Notes under the pieces: model-generated | Database searches by the model: none | What the model was told of the DNA's origin: nothing | What the model saw: only the letters and a program-made list of their open reading frames with translations | Made by a program: the position numbers and the translations under genes | Shown here: one piece after another, positions 34,913 through 43,895 of the stretch | Position numbering within the stretch: position 1 is the stretch's first letter | How the letters are laid out: each line of letters starts with the position of its first letter | Assembly: GCA_037200125.1 (NCBI GenBank) | Contig: JBBCGS010000001.1 | Location: 1 to 64,000, forward strand | DNA length: 64,000 nt | Origin: JADGHX01 sp037200125 | GTDB lineage: Bacteria > Pseudomonadota > Gammaproteobacteria > Steroidobacterales > Steroidobacteraceae | Direction: 5' to 3'

Positions 34913-35770
34913 TCACCCGACGGGTTTCTTTTCCTCGAAGAAGCTGGCGAGCACGTCGGTTTCCTTGCGATCACCGCCGATATCCTCGGCGATGCGCTCG
35001 TAGAGTTTCGAGATGCCCATCCAGATCTCATGGGCCGCGGGATCCTCTCGCGCGAATTCGGCTATTTCCCGCATCTCCGCCACCCAGCGCCACGCCTTCG
35101 GAAACATGCTCCGGGGAATGCGACCGGACATCGTGTTCAGCAGCGACTGTTCGGATTCGGACAGCTCCTGGTGTAGCGCCTCAGCACTGCCAGACCGTTC
35201 CGCCGCCAGAATCATCGCCGTGAAGATGGCGATGGTCCCTTTGCTGATTCCCGCGAACGCCATCTTCAACGCGGACGCCGCGCCAACGGGTCCGTTCAGG
35301 ACGCGCACATCGAGTCCGAAGTCCGCAAGCGTCGCAAGTTTCGCCGCCGATTCGCCGGAGGCGTAGAGGTGTGGGCCTTTTCCGCCCGGTTCGGGCGGAA
35401 GGCCCATGATGCCCGCGTCCACGAACTCGGCTCCGGTAGCGGAGACGACGGCGTGAATGTGCCGCACGGTCGCGGGGCTCACGGCGTTGCAGTCCGCGAA
35501 GACCGGCTTGCGACGGGCGGATTTCAGCGCGAAAGCGGTTTGCTCGGCGAACGACAGGGCGTTGGCGGGCGGCACGATGGACAGAAGGAGGTCCGCTTCC
35601 ATCACCGCGTCGAGCGGCGCGGGTTTCATGCCGGCGGCGAGGGCCCGCGCCTGGGTGGCGGCGCTCCGGCCATTGAGCAGCGTGAGCACGGTGATCCCGT
35701 TCTCGACGAGGCACCTGGCGATGCCAGCGCCCATGTTTCCGGCTGCAACGATGGCGACGACCGGCTTCAT
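34913..35770 (-). CDS. NAD(P)-binding oxidoreductase with DUF1932 C-terminal domain
   Basis: A 285-residue enzyme of the 3-hydroxyisobutyrate/6-phosphogluconate dehydrogenase superfamily. The Rossmann motif is IVAAGNMGAGIARCL, with Ala in place of the first Gly of GxGxMG. ADLLLSIVPPANAL and FVDAGIMGLPPEPGG match the substrate-side region. The C-terminal half (SALKMAFAGISKGTIAIFTAMILAAE) is the DUF1932 helical domain, where the conserved Lys of the K-M-A motif is the expected catalytic residue. ATG 35770 is chosen because GGAGG precedes it by seven bases. Substrate unknown. The TPR gene follows after 3 nt. Confidence 0.85.
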   Translation of the reverse strand: MKPVVAIVAAGNMGAGIARCLVENGITVLTLLNGRSAATQARALAAGMKPAPLDAVMEADLLLSIVPPANALSFAEQTAFALKSARRKPVFADCNAVSPATVRHIHAVVSATGAEFVDAGIMGLPPEPGGKGPHLYASGESAAKLATLADFGLDVRVLNGPVGAASALKMAFAGISKGTIAIFTAMILAAERSGSAEALHQELSESEQSLLNTMSGRIPRSMFPKAWRWVAEMREIAEFAREDPAAHEIWMGISKLYERIAEDIGGDRKETDVLASFFEEKKPVG

Positions 35771-35928
35771 TCCTACCTCCACGACTGCGTTCGGGTAAGT
35801 CTACCGGTTGGCCCGCACGCGAGGGGGCGAGGTTGCCTGCGTTGGAAGCGCAGGCCGCGGTGGCGCGGGGAAAGCACGCGGGGAAAGCAAAGGTGGCGAG
35901 CACGCCCTGCGTGCGCTGGCCAATGTGC

Positions 35929-35946
35929 GCCGGGCGGCTGCCCGGC
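35929..35946. terminator. GC-rich hairpin
   Basis: GCCGGGC-GGCT-GCCCGGC, a perfect 7-bp stem, starts 16 nt after the stop of the GlcG/HbpS-like gene (minus strand, 35962) and upstream of the dehydrogenase start. It probably terminates the former. Confidence 0.55.
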
Positions 35947-35961
35947 CCGCACGAAAACAGC

Positions 35962-36384
35962 TTATTTCAGGGCGTCGAGGCCAGCCTGTGCGACTTGCGC
36001 GTCCTGCGGCGAGGTGAGCCCGCTCACCCCGACGGCGCCGACGACCTTGCCGTTCACGACGATCGGCAGGCCGCCTTCGAGCGAGGTGGCGCCCGGCATG
36101 TCGAGCAGCGCGTTACGGCCGCTCGCGATGGCGTCTTCGAACATCTTGGTCGGCCGGCGGAACATGGCCGCCGTGCGCGCCTTCTCGATGGCCACGGTGG
36201 CGCTGGCGGTCTGCGTGTCGTCCATCATCTCGTAGTACCTGAGGAGCCCGTGCGTATCGACGACGGCGATGACCACGCGCCAGTTGTTCTTGTTGGCTTC
36301 GACGACGGCGCCGGCCGCGATTTTCTTCGCCTGCTCGAGACCGACCGGTGGGCCATACGAGCCCGTGACGACGAGGTTGGACAT
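35962..36384 (-). CDS. GlcG/HbpS family protein
   Basis: A 140-residue protein of the heme-binding HbpS/GlcG fold (DUF336). The sequence shows VGLEQAKKIAAGAVVEANKNNWRVVIAVVDTHGLLRYYEMM, the IEKARTAAMFRRPTKMFED helix and the closing GGLPIVVNGKVVGAVGVSGLTSPQDAQVAQAGLDAL, all typical. Family members bind heme or act with glycolate or diol metabolism genes, but none of those is beside it here. No signal peptide. The ATG at 36384 was chosen over a GTG two codons upstream. It reads toward the dehydrogenase gene after a hairpin. Confidence 0.88.
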   Translation of the reverse strand: MSNLVVTGSYGPPVGLEQAKKIAAGAVVEANKNNWRVVIAVVDTHGLLRYYEMMDDTQTASATVAIEKARTAAMFRRPTKMFEDAIASGRNALLDMPGATSLEGGLPIVVNGKVVGAVGVSGLTSPQDAQVAQAGLDALK

Positions 36385-36538
36385 GCACACAGCCTTGGGG
36401 AGTGGAAGGGCGCGGGATTATACGCACCGGCTTCGTCGCGCCACGGTGGCGCGTGGGGGTTTCGTTCGACAGGTGCTCGATAAAGAGTCTTTCCGGGGCG
36501 GCAATGGTGTGGCGTTGCGCGCGTTGCCTCCCGGCGGC

Positions 36539-36769
36539 TGAAGAGGCCCTCAATCGCCGGGCGGCTGAGAAAGACGGCTGAGAAGGCGGCTGAGAAGGGC
36601 AATTAGGTAGGGCAATTAGGTAGGGCAATTAGGTAGGGCAATTAGGTAGGGCAATTAGGTAGGGCAATTAGGTAGGGCGATTAGGTAGGGCGATTAGGTA
36701 GGAAGAAGGGCGACCTCGGGCCGCAGAGGTAGTGTCCTCTTAGCCGCCCGGCGATTGAGGGCCTCTTCA
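36539..36769. repeat. inverted-repeat element A enclosing a tandem array
   Basis: The arms 36539-36570 and 36738-36769 are 32-nt inverted repeats with one mismatch and contain the core CCCTCAATCGCCGGGCGGC. The right arm touches the stop codon of the flavoprotein gene (36770). The 167-nt centre holds GGCTGAGAA-type short repeats and eight 13-bp tandem units. It belongs to the same family as 44585-44660 and 55671-55757. No ORF lies inside. Confidence 0.9.
36597..36700. repeat. eight tandem copies of a 13-bp unit
   Basis: GGGCAATTAGGTA is repeated six times exactly, followed by two copies reading GGGCGATTAGGTA, with no spacers. It sits in the loop of inverted-repeat element A. This is a minisatellite-like array, probably variable in copy number; it is AT-richer than its surroundings. 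Confidence 0.95.
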
Positions 36770-38108
36770 TCAGTACACGTCCCGTCTATAGCGGCGCTCA
36801 GCCAACAGCCGATTAAGCGCCTCGCGCCCCAGGGCGCCGGCAAGCGCCTCATCCACAGCCGTAGCCATCCCCGCCGCGCTCCCGCACACGTATATCGTCG
36901 CCCCCTGCGCCACCCACTCCCGGATCTCTTTTTCGGAACGCTGAACGACATGTTGAACATAAACCCGCTCGTCCTGATCGCGCGAAAACGCCAGGTCCAG
37001 GCGAGTGAGCGCCCCGGAAGCGCGCCAGCGCTGAAGATCCTGTTCGTAAAACGAGTCATACACGGCATTGCGCTCGCCGAAGATGAGCCAGTTGCGCGCG
37101 CCGCGTACCCCCCTCGCGCGCCTTGAGGTGGCTGCGCAACCCCGCGAGCCCTGTGCCGTTGCCGATGAGAATGATCGGCCCCCCATCCTCCGGCGAATGA
37201 AAGTTACGGTTCGCACGAATGCGCAACGGCACTTCGCTGCCGATCTGTGCGTGCTCGGTGAGCCAGCCGCTTGCGACCCCAAGCGTCCCATCCGCCCTGC
37301 GCGATTGGCGCACGAGGATGTGAAGCGAGCCCTCCGACGGCATTGACGCGATCGAGTATTCGCGCGCATTCGTGCCCGGCGGCGTGAGCACCGCGATGTC
37401 GCCGGCGGACCAGTTCATCTTCGCGCCATCCATCGGCTTCAGCGCGATGTGAAAGCACGGATATCCGGCGCTGCCCGGGTTGAGCAATTTGCGGCCCGCG
37501 ATCTGCCAGCGCTCGCTGCGCGGCGCGGCCCAAGCTGGCGCGTCCGTGCTACCGCCGAGCGTGCCGATGTGTCGCTGCCAGTGAAGCAGCGCCGCTTCGT
37601 CGGCGTTGTCGACTTCCACCAGGTCGAACATCGGCACGGCGCACTGGCGGCGCAGCCAGCCGTCGAGTGTTTTGCCGAAGCCGCAGAAGTTGCGATACGT
37701 GCGATCGCCGAGCGCGAGCACGCCATACGTGAGCCGCGACAGTGCGGGCGAGTGGCTCATCACCGAGTTCACGAAGGACAGGCCCGCGTCTGGCGGATCG
37801 CCCTCGCCGTAGGTGCTGACGACGAACAACGCGCGCTCGGTGCCGGACAGCTCTTCGACGCTGAGCTCGGCGAATGACCGCACGCGCGAAGGAATGTTCG
37901 CGGCCTGAAGGGCCTTGGCTGTCTGATTGGCAATCTGTTCCGCGTAACCCGTCTGGCTTGCGTACGCGACGAGAAACGGAGCGCTTTGGCTGCCCCGGGC
38001 AGCGCCTGCAAGCTGCGCGCGCTCCGCTTTGCGCCGATGCGCGCGCAGTATCGCAACCGTGAACACGATGTAGGTTGCGATGACGACGGCGGCGAGTAGG
38101 AAGCGCAT
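36770..38108 (-). pseudogene. membrane-anchored flavodoxin/NADPH-flavin reductase (sulfite-reductase-alpha-like), frameshifted
   Basis: Encodes a membrane anchor (LLAAVVIATYIVFTVAIL), a flavodoxin domain (LVAYASQTGYAEQIANQTA; STYGEGDPPD; ALGDRTYRNFCGFGKTLD), a FAD/NADPH reductase region (REYSIAS; ILIGNGTGLAGLRSHLKARE) and a terminal NADPH part in another frame (NWLIFGERNAVYDSFYEQ; YVCGSAAGMATAVDEAL). The frames join at a run of six C (37108-37113, G on the coding strand); five would restore one reading of about 445 residues. Such proteins act with PepSY, DUF2271, DUF4198 and ApbE proteins in reducing imported ferric siderophores. The break may be a real mutation, slippage or an assembly error. 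Confidence 0.8.
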
Positions 38109-38115
38109 GGCGGTT

Positions 38116-39148
38116 TCAGTTCAGGTACGAGGCGAAGCGCGGTGTCATCTTCTCGACGAGCGTGTCGCCGGACTTCGAGACGAACAGCGCGGCTATGTCG
38201 CGTTGAGCGGCGTAATCAAATCCTTCGTCGGGCCCGAGCACCGTGAGCGCGGTGGCGAGCGCATCCGCGTGCATGCAGATCGGATCGATCACCGTCACAG
38301 ACACAAGCGCGTGGGACACCGGCTCACCCGTGCGCGGATCGATTCGATGCGAATAGCGTCTGCCGTTGTAGTCGAAGAAGTAGCGAAAGTTGCCGGACGT
38401 CGCGATGCCCGCGTTTGGCAGTGACACGACGTGGTCGATGCCGTTTGCCGACGCGGGAACGGTGGCATCCGCCGGCGGCGGCCGCTCGATCGCCACGTGC
38501 CAGGCGCCACCCTCCGGCGATTCGCCGCGTCCACGGATTTCGCTGCCGACGTCGACGAGGTAGCTGCGGATGCCGAGGCTGTCGAGATACTCGGCGACTT
38601 CATCCGCGCCCCCGCCCGTGCTGCATGGAAGACAGGTCGATCTGCATGCCCGCGGGCTTGCGAACCCGAAGGCCATTGGCCTCGAGCGTAACCTTCTCGA
38701 ATCCGACCCGCGAGCGCGCGGCGCTGAGCGCTTCGGGTGATGGCGGGTCGTAGCGGCGGCCCGCTTTTCCGAATCCCCACGCGTCGACGAGGGGCGCGAC
38801 GGTTGGGTCGAACGCACCGCCTGTATCGGCGGCGAGCGTGAACGCGTAGCTGAGAGGCTCGAACAACTCGTCGGAAACGGGCTGCCAGTCGCTGCGCGCG
38901 GAGGCATTGAGGGCACTCATCTCCGACGTTTCATCCCACCGGCTGATGCTGTGAAAGACGCCTTCAATGCGCGCCTGAATGCCGCGCTGAATGTCGGCGA
39001 GGTTGCCGGGCGCCGGAGCGCCCAGCTTCACAGTCCACGTAGAGCCGAGACCTTCACCGTGCAGTACCGTCGGCCGCGGCGTGGTCGCACAGGCGCCGAC
39101 GATCATGAGCAACCCGCATCCCGCGAGGCGCGCGAGCAGGTTCCTCAC
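38116..39148 (-). pseudogene. apbE: FAD:protein FMN transferase (ApbE) lipoprotein, frameshifted
   Basis: ApbE attaches FMN covalently to target flavoproteins in the periplasm. The first frame (38600-39148) has a lipobox IVGAC, then GSTWTVKLGAP, SRWDETSEMSALN, GGAFDPTVAPLVDAWGFG and AGMQIDLSSM. The second frame continues ADEVAEYLDSLGIRSYLVDVGSEIRGRG, HRIDPRTGEPV and MHADALATALTVLG. The switch occurs at five C (38609-38613, G on the coding strand); four would make one reading of about 343 residues, normal for ApbE. It ends 7 nt before the flavoprotein gene, which has the same kind of lesion. Confidence 0.82.
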
Positions 39149-39167
39149 GCCGCGAATCGCTCCCTCA

Positions 39168-39995
39168 TCACGGCGGCAACACTTCGAATGTCGCGATGTA
39201 GCTCGCGCGCCGGCTCTTGGCTTGCTTCACGCTCGTCTTGTCATCCTGAACGTCGGCATTCAGCCAGTACAGGCCGGGATCGCTCCAGGTCATCGTGATC
39301 TGGCCGTTCTTGTCGGTCGTGTACTTGGTTTCGTTCTGCTTGTCGCGCCAGCGCGTGCCGCCCGGCACGACATCGACTTCGACGTTCGCCGCCGGCTTGC
39401 CGTCGAGGAAGAACTTGAAGCTGATCGGCTCGCCCGCCACGAGATCGTTCGGATGCGTCACCGGCACGAGCTCGAGACCGACCCCAGTGGGCTTCAGCAC
39501 GGCATCGCTCGGCTTGCCGGCGGTAACGAACGTTTCGTTCCGCTGTTGCTGCTGCGAGATCTGAACATTCTTGGCATCGGCCGGGATTTCGCCGAGCTGC
39601 TCGGGCGTGCCGCGCCAGCGACGTCGCTCACCGGCGGCCGTCTCGTACTGCGCGTTGAGCGAGTTGTTGACGAGCGCGACCTTGTACGTGCCCGGCTTCT
39701 GTAGCTGAACGTCGAACGTGCTGCGGAACTTGCCCGTGTTCGCGTTCGCAATCTCCACCGGCGCGCCGTCGGGCCCCAGCACCTGCAGGTTGTCGAGCCG
39801 CAGCGGCTGGTGATTGAAGTAGAAGAGATCGTTCGAGACCGCGCCGTCGAATGTCACCCAGCCCGGGCGCGAGAGCACCGTTTCGGATGGCACGATGAAC
39901 GGCCGGTGCGCTTCGGCCGCGAAGGGCAAGGCTGCCGCCAACGCCAGGGCGATGCAGGCAACGGCCGGGGCGACGCGCTTTTGTGTGCGGTTCAT
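39168..39995 (-). CDS. DUF4198 periplasmic protein
   Basis: A 275-residue exported protein of the DUF4198 family, which often carries a NikM/GDYxxG-like beta-rich domain near TonB receptors and metal transport genes. The signal peptide (ACIALALAAALPFAAEA) is followed by the family start HRPFIVPSETVLSRPGWVTFDGAVSNDLFYF. The C-terminal half has a carboxypeptidase-regulatory-like beta domain (GKPAANVEVDVVPGGTRWRD; TDKNGQITMTWSDPGLYWLNA). ATG 39995, with GAGGAAAG upstream, is preferred over a start 81 nt earlier. It probably assists metal-ligand handling in the periplasm; the exact role is unknown. Confidence 0.85.
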   Translation of the reverse strand: MNRTQKRVAPAVACIALALAAALPFAAEAHRPFIVPSETVLSRPGWVTFDGAVSNDLFYFNHQPLRLDNLQVLGPDGAPVEIANANTGKFRSTFDVQLQKPGTYKVALVNNSLNAQYETAAGERRRWRGTPEQLGEIPADAKNVQISQQQQRNETFVTAGKPSDAVLKPTGVGLELVPVTHPNDLVAGEPISFKFFLDGKPAANVEVDVVPGGTRWRDKQNETKYTTDKNGQITMTWSDPGLYWLNADVQDDKTSVKQAKSRRASYIATFEVLPP

Positions 39996-40062
39996 GCTGG
40001 CTTTCCTCGTGAAGGCTTCGTTCTGTAGTCGAGTTTTCAGACGGTTTTTTTCAGGCGATTCT

Positions 40063-40623
40063 TCAGGGCGACACATTCAAGGCGATCGTGCCGAGTTCGC
40101 CGGTGCCCTTGCCGGTGAGGCTCTGCGGGCTCTTCGCAGGCCACTCGAACGGCACGCGCACGACCTCGCGGCCGCCGCTTTCACGGGCGGCTTCCACGAC
40201 GAGGCGATACTTGCCGGGAGCAAGCGAGGCGAGCGGTGCCTTGTCGCCCGAAAATTTCAGCTGCTGGATGCCGGCGGCCTTGGTCGGGCCGGTGACGCCA
40301 TCGATCGGGAACGTCTGTTCGCGGCCGCTCTTGCGCCACCACGTGCGCAGCTCGTTCAGCCACTTCGTGCCGCCTTCACCACCACCAGCGCCACCGGGGC
40401 CACCGCCGCGTTTGTCCTGGTACCACACCGTGAGGTTCGTGACGAAGCTCTGGTCCTCGCGCTCGATCCACATCGCAAGATAAGGGCGGTGATATTCGGC
40501 GACTTCGAGCTTGGGCAGCTCGACCGCCACATTCATTTCTGAAGCGGACGCAACTGCCGCCGCAAGGGCGACTCCGGCGGCGAGGACGATGGACGCGAAG
40601 CGGGCGGATCTCGGCGAACGCAT
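40063..40623 (-). CDS. DUF2271 periplasmic protein
   Basis: A 186-residue exported protein with a signal peptide (SIVLAAGVALAAAVASA) and the DUF2271 features RPYLAMWIEREDQSFVTNLTVWYQ, WLNELRTWWRKSG, IDGVTGPTKAAG and REVVRVPFEWP. DUF2271 genes almost always accompany PepSY and ApbE genes in siderophore-reductase loci. The Trp-rich middle may contact a flavin or siderophore, which is inference. A Gly-rich insertion (GGGPGGAGGGEGG) is unusual. It lies 15 nt after the PepSY gene. Confidence 0.88.
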   Translation of the reverse strand: MRSPRSARFASIVLAAGVALAAAVASASEMNVAVELPKLEVAEYHRPYLAMWIEREDQSFVTNLTVWYQDKRGGGPGGAGGGEGGTKWLNELRTWWRKSGREQTFPIDGVTGPTKAAGIQQLKFSGDKAPLASLAPGKYRLVVEAARESGGREVVRVPFEWPAKSPQSLTGKGTGELGTIALNVSP

Positions 40624-40638
40624 GAATCGGAAACCTCT

Positions 40639-41265
40639 TCAGTGAACGAACAGAATGATGACGACGACTGGAACCACGACACCGAGCGCAACGTAGGGCC
40701 ACGTGCCCGGCCGGCGACTCGAATGCATCTTGAGCAGGAACAGGCCGGTGCCCGCGAACAGCACGCAAGCCACGGCGAACAGGTCGATGAACCAACCCCA
40801 CATCGGGCCGGCGTTGCGACCCTTGTGCAGGTCGTTGAGGAACGAGATCGCTCCGCGATCCGTTCGCTCGTAGTGAATCTCGCCGCTGTCGCGCGCAATG
40901 CTGAGCCACGCATCGCCGCCGGGGCGCGGCATCGAGACGTAGACCTCGTCTTCCGACCATTCGGCGGTGCGGCCCGCGGTTCCGAGATCCATCTGATCGT
41001 TGATCCACTCGCTCACGAGCGCAGGCAGTGGCGCTTTATCCGCTTCGGACTCTTTCTTCAAGCGCGCGAGCAGCGGCGCGGGCAACTTTGCTTCGCGCGT
41101 GGTGACGCTCGGCTTCGCGGGAATCTGCGAAGCGTGGTTGAGCGTGATTCCTGTGAGGCTGAATAGCAGCATCGAGATGAGGCAGATGGCCGCGCTCACC
41201 CAATGCCATTGATGAAGGTGTTTCAGCCAGAAGGCGCGGCGCTTCTGATCCGCGACCGCGCTCAT
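40639..41265 (-). CDS. PepSY-associated membrane protein
   Basis: A 208-residue inner-membrane protein. It has an N-terminal helix (WVSAAICLISMLLFSLTGITLNHASQIP) opening with the HLHQWHWVSA motif whose His residues can ligate heme b, a periplasmic PepSY-like domain (SEDEVYVSMPRPGGDAWLSIARDSGEIHYER) and two C-terminal helices preceded by NDLHKGRNAGPMWGWFIDLFA. These proteins pass electrons across the inner membrane to periplasmic flavoproteins in ferric-siderophore reduction. It is the first gene of the minus-strand operon, divergent from the receptor at 41565. Confidence 0.88.
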   Translation of the reverse strand: MSAVADQKRRAFWLKHLHQWHWVSAAICLISMLLFSLTGITLNHASQIPAKPSVTTREAKLPAPLLARLKKESEADKAPLPALVSEWINDQMDLGTAGRTAEWSEDEVYVSMPRPGGDAWLSIARDSGEIHYERTDRGAISFLNDLHKGRNAGPMWGWFIDLFAVACVLFAGTGLFLLKMHSSRRPGTWPYVALGVVVPVVVIILFVH

Positions 41266-41401
41266 GCGCCGGCGTCGCTCGGCGCAGTGCGCGCCCGCCC
41301 GAGCTCAATGCCATGGGTCATGAGAGAACGCTGTCTTTCGAATATCCGGTTCGGAAGCCTGGCGCGAGTGAAGCGCGGCCATCCGATGGATGCGGAGGTT
41401 A

Positions 41402-41424
41402 TTGCGAACCATTCGTATTTGCAA
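41402..41424. promoter_or_regulatory. candidate Fur-box-like palindrome
   Basis: TTGCGAA, nine bases (CCATTCGTA) and TTTGCAA form an imperfect AT-rich inverted repeat in the 299-nt divergent gap between the PepSY gene and the siderophore receptor. Further ATTTGCGAA copies lie just downstream. The position suits iron-dependent control of both operons, but the match to the classical Fur box is partial. Confidence 0.35.
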
Positions 41425-41564
41425 GTATGATTTGCGAAGAACAGCCAAGGTCTCTCGCTTAGTGGTGGGCCCCAGCCAGTTTCTGTCCGATCCGCATCTG
41501 CCCATGTGACGAAGCGCAGGCGCGGTGGGGACACCTGTACCCCCTCTACTTTGCTGGAATTGCC

Positions 41565-43886
41565 ATGGACTACATCAAAAATCGAAAGCACGCCCCCCGG
41601 TCTCTCCAAACGCATTCCGCTCTCGCGGCGGCGACACTGATCACGGGCCTGACGCTCGCGTTCCCGAGTGCCGCGCAGAATGCCGGCGAGGGCAAGTCGC
41701 CGGCACAGTCCAAGACCCTGGACAAAATCAGTGTCGAGGACGGCGAGGCCGAGTCGTACAAAGTGGAGCAGGTGTCCTCCTCGAAATTCACGCAGCCTCT
41801 GCTGGACACGCCGCAGACGGTGCAGATCATCAGCTCGACCCTGTTCAATGAGCAGGGCGCAACGAGCCTGACCGAGGCCCTCCGCAACACGCCGGGTGTG
41901 GGCACGTTCTACGTCGGTGAGAACGGCACCACCTCGACCGGCGATACGCTGTACATGCGCGGCTTCGATACCTCGAGCAGCATCTTCGTCGACGGCGTGC
42001 GCGATCTCGGCTCGATCTCGCGCGACGTGTTCAACGTCGAGCAGATCGAAGTGGAGAAGGGCCCGGCCGGCACGGACAACGGCCGCTCCGCGCCCACCGG
42101 CGCGATCAATCTCGTCACCAAGCGTGCCATCGCGCAGGACCTGACGACGGCCGCCCTCTCGGGTGGTTTCGATGGGCAGAAGCGCGTCACGGCCGACTGG
42201 AACAAGGGCTTCGGCGGCGACCTCGGCGGCGCGGTCCGCATGAACGGCCTGTGGCAGGACAGTGATGTCGTGGGTCGCGACCACGTGACCAACAAGCGCT
42301 GGGGCATCGCGCCCTCGGTGGCGTTGGGTCTCGGGTCCTCGACCCGCTACTACCTCAACCTGCTGTACGTGAAGCAGGACAACATTCCGGACGGCGGTGT
42401 CTCGACCATCGGACTGCCCGGTTACACGAGCCCGGATACGACACGCCCCTTCATAGCGAACGCTCCGACGGTGGATCCGAACAATTTCTATGGCACTCGT
42501 TTCGACCATGACGACGTGAAGGCGCAGATGGCCACGTTCGTCATCGAGCACGATTTCTCCGACACGCTGAAGCTGACCAACACGGCGCGCTGGGGCAAGA
42601 ACGAGCAGGACTATCTCCTCACGTCGTACATGGCCAGCACCGCGAATCTGATCACGCCGAATCCGGCGGATCCGTCCACCTGGACCGTGGCTCGCAGCAA
42701 CCCGACCTTCAAGAACCAGGAAAACAAGATCGCGACGGATCAGCTGAACCTGCGTGTGGATTTCGCCACGGGCGCCGTCCAGCACAATCTCAGCACCGGC
42801 GTCGAGTTCGCGCAGGAAAAACTGGATGCGCGCGGAATCGCGGTCACGAACGCCAGCCGTTGGCCCGCCGCCAATCTGTACGACCCGAACTGGGACGTCA
42901 CCGGTCTGACGTATGCGTTCAACGGAGCGGATCGTCACGGCAAGACGACGACGACCTCGGGATACGCGTTCGACACGCTGAAGTTCGGCCCGAAGTTCCT
43001 CGTCACCGGCGGCGTGCGCGTCGACGACTACAAGACCGAGTACGACGCACGTGCCGTTTGCAGCGCCACCGGTACTCCGGCTTGCGGAACCAACCCCGCC
43101 GGCACGGTGCTGCCGTCGGTCGACCTCGAGAAATCGGACAACCTCTTCAACTGGAAGCTGGGTGGTGTCTACAAGGTGATCGAGGATCTCAGCCTCTACG
43201 TGAATTACGCGGTTTCACAGCAGCCGCCCGGCGGCAGCACGTTCGAGCTGAGCACGGCGGTCAACAATGCCAACAACCCGAAGTTCGACCCACAGAAGGC
43301 GAAGACGAAGGAAATCGGCGCGAAGTGGAGCGCGCTCGAGCAGAAACTGCTGGTGACCGCGGCGGTGTTCGACACCGACGTGACCAACGAGATCGCGCAG
43401 GGTGACGACGGGCTGTACTACCAGATCGGCGAGAAGAGCGTGAAGGGCGTCGAGGTGTCTGTTGTCGGGAACATCACCGATACGTGGGCCATTTCCAGCG
43501 GCTACACGAAGCTGCACACGAAGGTGGAAGCGGGCGCCTTGCTCGCGCAGGATCGTTCGACCGTCCTGACCTATACGCCCGACCAGGCGTTCACGCTCTG
43601 GAGCACGTATCGCCTCCCGTTCAACCTCTCGATTGGTGGCGGCCTGCGCTACTCGGGTGAAATGCATCGTGGCACGGATGGCGCGGTCGGCACGCCGGCG
43701 TTCACGAATTCGTACACCGTGTGGGATGCTGTCGCGACCTACCCGGTGAGCACGAACCTCACCGTGCGCCTGAACGCTTACAACCTGACCGACAAGGAAT
43801 ATGTCTCGGCCATCAACAAGAGCGGCTACCGCTATACTCCGGGCGTCCCTCGCACGGTTCTGTTGAGCGCCGATCTGCGGTTCTAA
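41565..43886 (+). CDS. catecholate-type siderophore TonB-dependent receptor (Fiu-like)
   Basis: A 773-residue receptor resembling Fiu/PiuA-type proteins. After a leader (ALAAATLITGLTLAFPSAAQ) come a TonB-box-like LDKISVED, the siderophore-plug segment KFTQPLLDTPQTVQIISSTLFNEQGATSLTEALRNTPGVGTF, GDTLYMRGFDTSSSIFVDGVRDLG and EVEKGPAGTDNGRSAPTGAINLVTK, and a barrel ending VLLSADLRF. The DTPQTV...LRNTPGV...MRGF arrangement is characteristic of ferric-siderophore receptors. It lies 9 nt before a PiuC hydroxylase and opposite a PepSY/ApbE reductase operon, a common iron-uptake arrangement. Iron-repressed expression is likely. Confidence 0.93.
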   Translation: MDYIKNRKHAPRSLQTHSALAAATLITGLTLAFPSAAQNAGEGKSPAQSKTLDKISVEDGEAESYKVEQVSSSKFTQPLLDTPQTVQIISSTLFNEQGATSLTEALRNTPGVGTFYVGENGTTSTGDTLYMRGFDTSSSIFVDGVRDLGSISRDVFNVEQIEVEKGPAGTDNGRSAPTGAINLVTKRAIAQDLTTAALSGGFDGQKRVTADWNKGFGGDLGGAVRMNGLWQDSDVVGRDHVTNKRWGIAPSVALGLGSSTRYYLNLLYVKQDNIPDGGVSTIGLPGYTSPDTTRPFIANAPTVDPNNFYGTRFDHDDVKAQMATFVIEHDFSDTLKLTNTARWGKNEQDYLLTSYMASTANLITPNPADPSTWTVARSNPTFKNQENKIATDQLNLRVDFATGAVQHNLSTGVEFAQEKLDARGIAVTNASRWPAANLYDPNWDVTGLTYAFNGADRHGKTTTTSGYAFDTLKFGPKFLVTGGVRVDDYKTEYDARAVCSATGTPACGTNPAGTVLPSVDLEKSDNLFNWKLGGVYKVIEDLSLYVNYAVSQQPPGGSTFELSTAVNNANNPKFDPQKAKTKEIGAKWSALEQKLLVTAAVFDTDVTNEIAQGDDGLYYQIGEKSVKGVEVSVVGNITDTWAISSGYTKLHTKVEAGALLAQDRSTVLTYTPDQAFTLWSTYRLPFNLSIGGGLRYSGEMHRGTDGAVGTPAFTNSYTVWDAVATYPVSTNLTVRLNAYNLTDKEYVSAINKSGYRYTPGVPRTVLLSADLRF

Positions 43887-43895
43887 ACTTCGCAA

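Noticed and set aside
36597..36700. CRISPR array
   Set aside because: The 13-bp repeats are contiguous with no spacers and there are no cas genes; it is a simple tandem array.
41360..41376. Sigma-54 promoter before the siderophore receptor
   Set aside because: TGGCGCG-AGTG-AAGCG keeps the spacing but the -12 element is poor, and an iron-uptake gene is more likely under Fur and sigma-70 or ECF control.
41262..42938. 558-codon open frame on the - strand
   Set aside because: Lies antisense to the siderophore receptor and across its promoter region; composition typical of a shadow frame.
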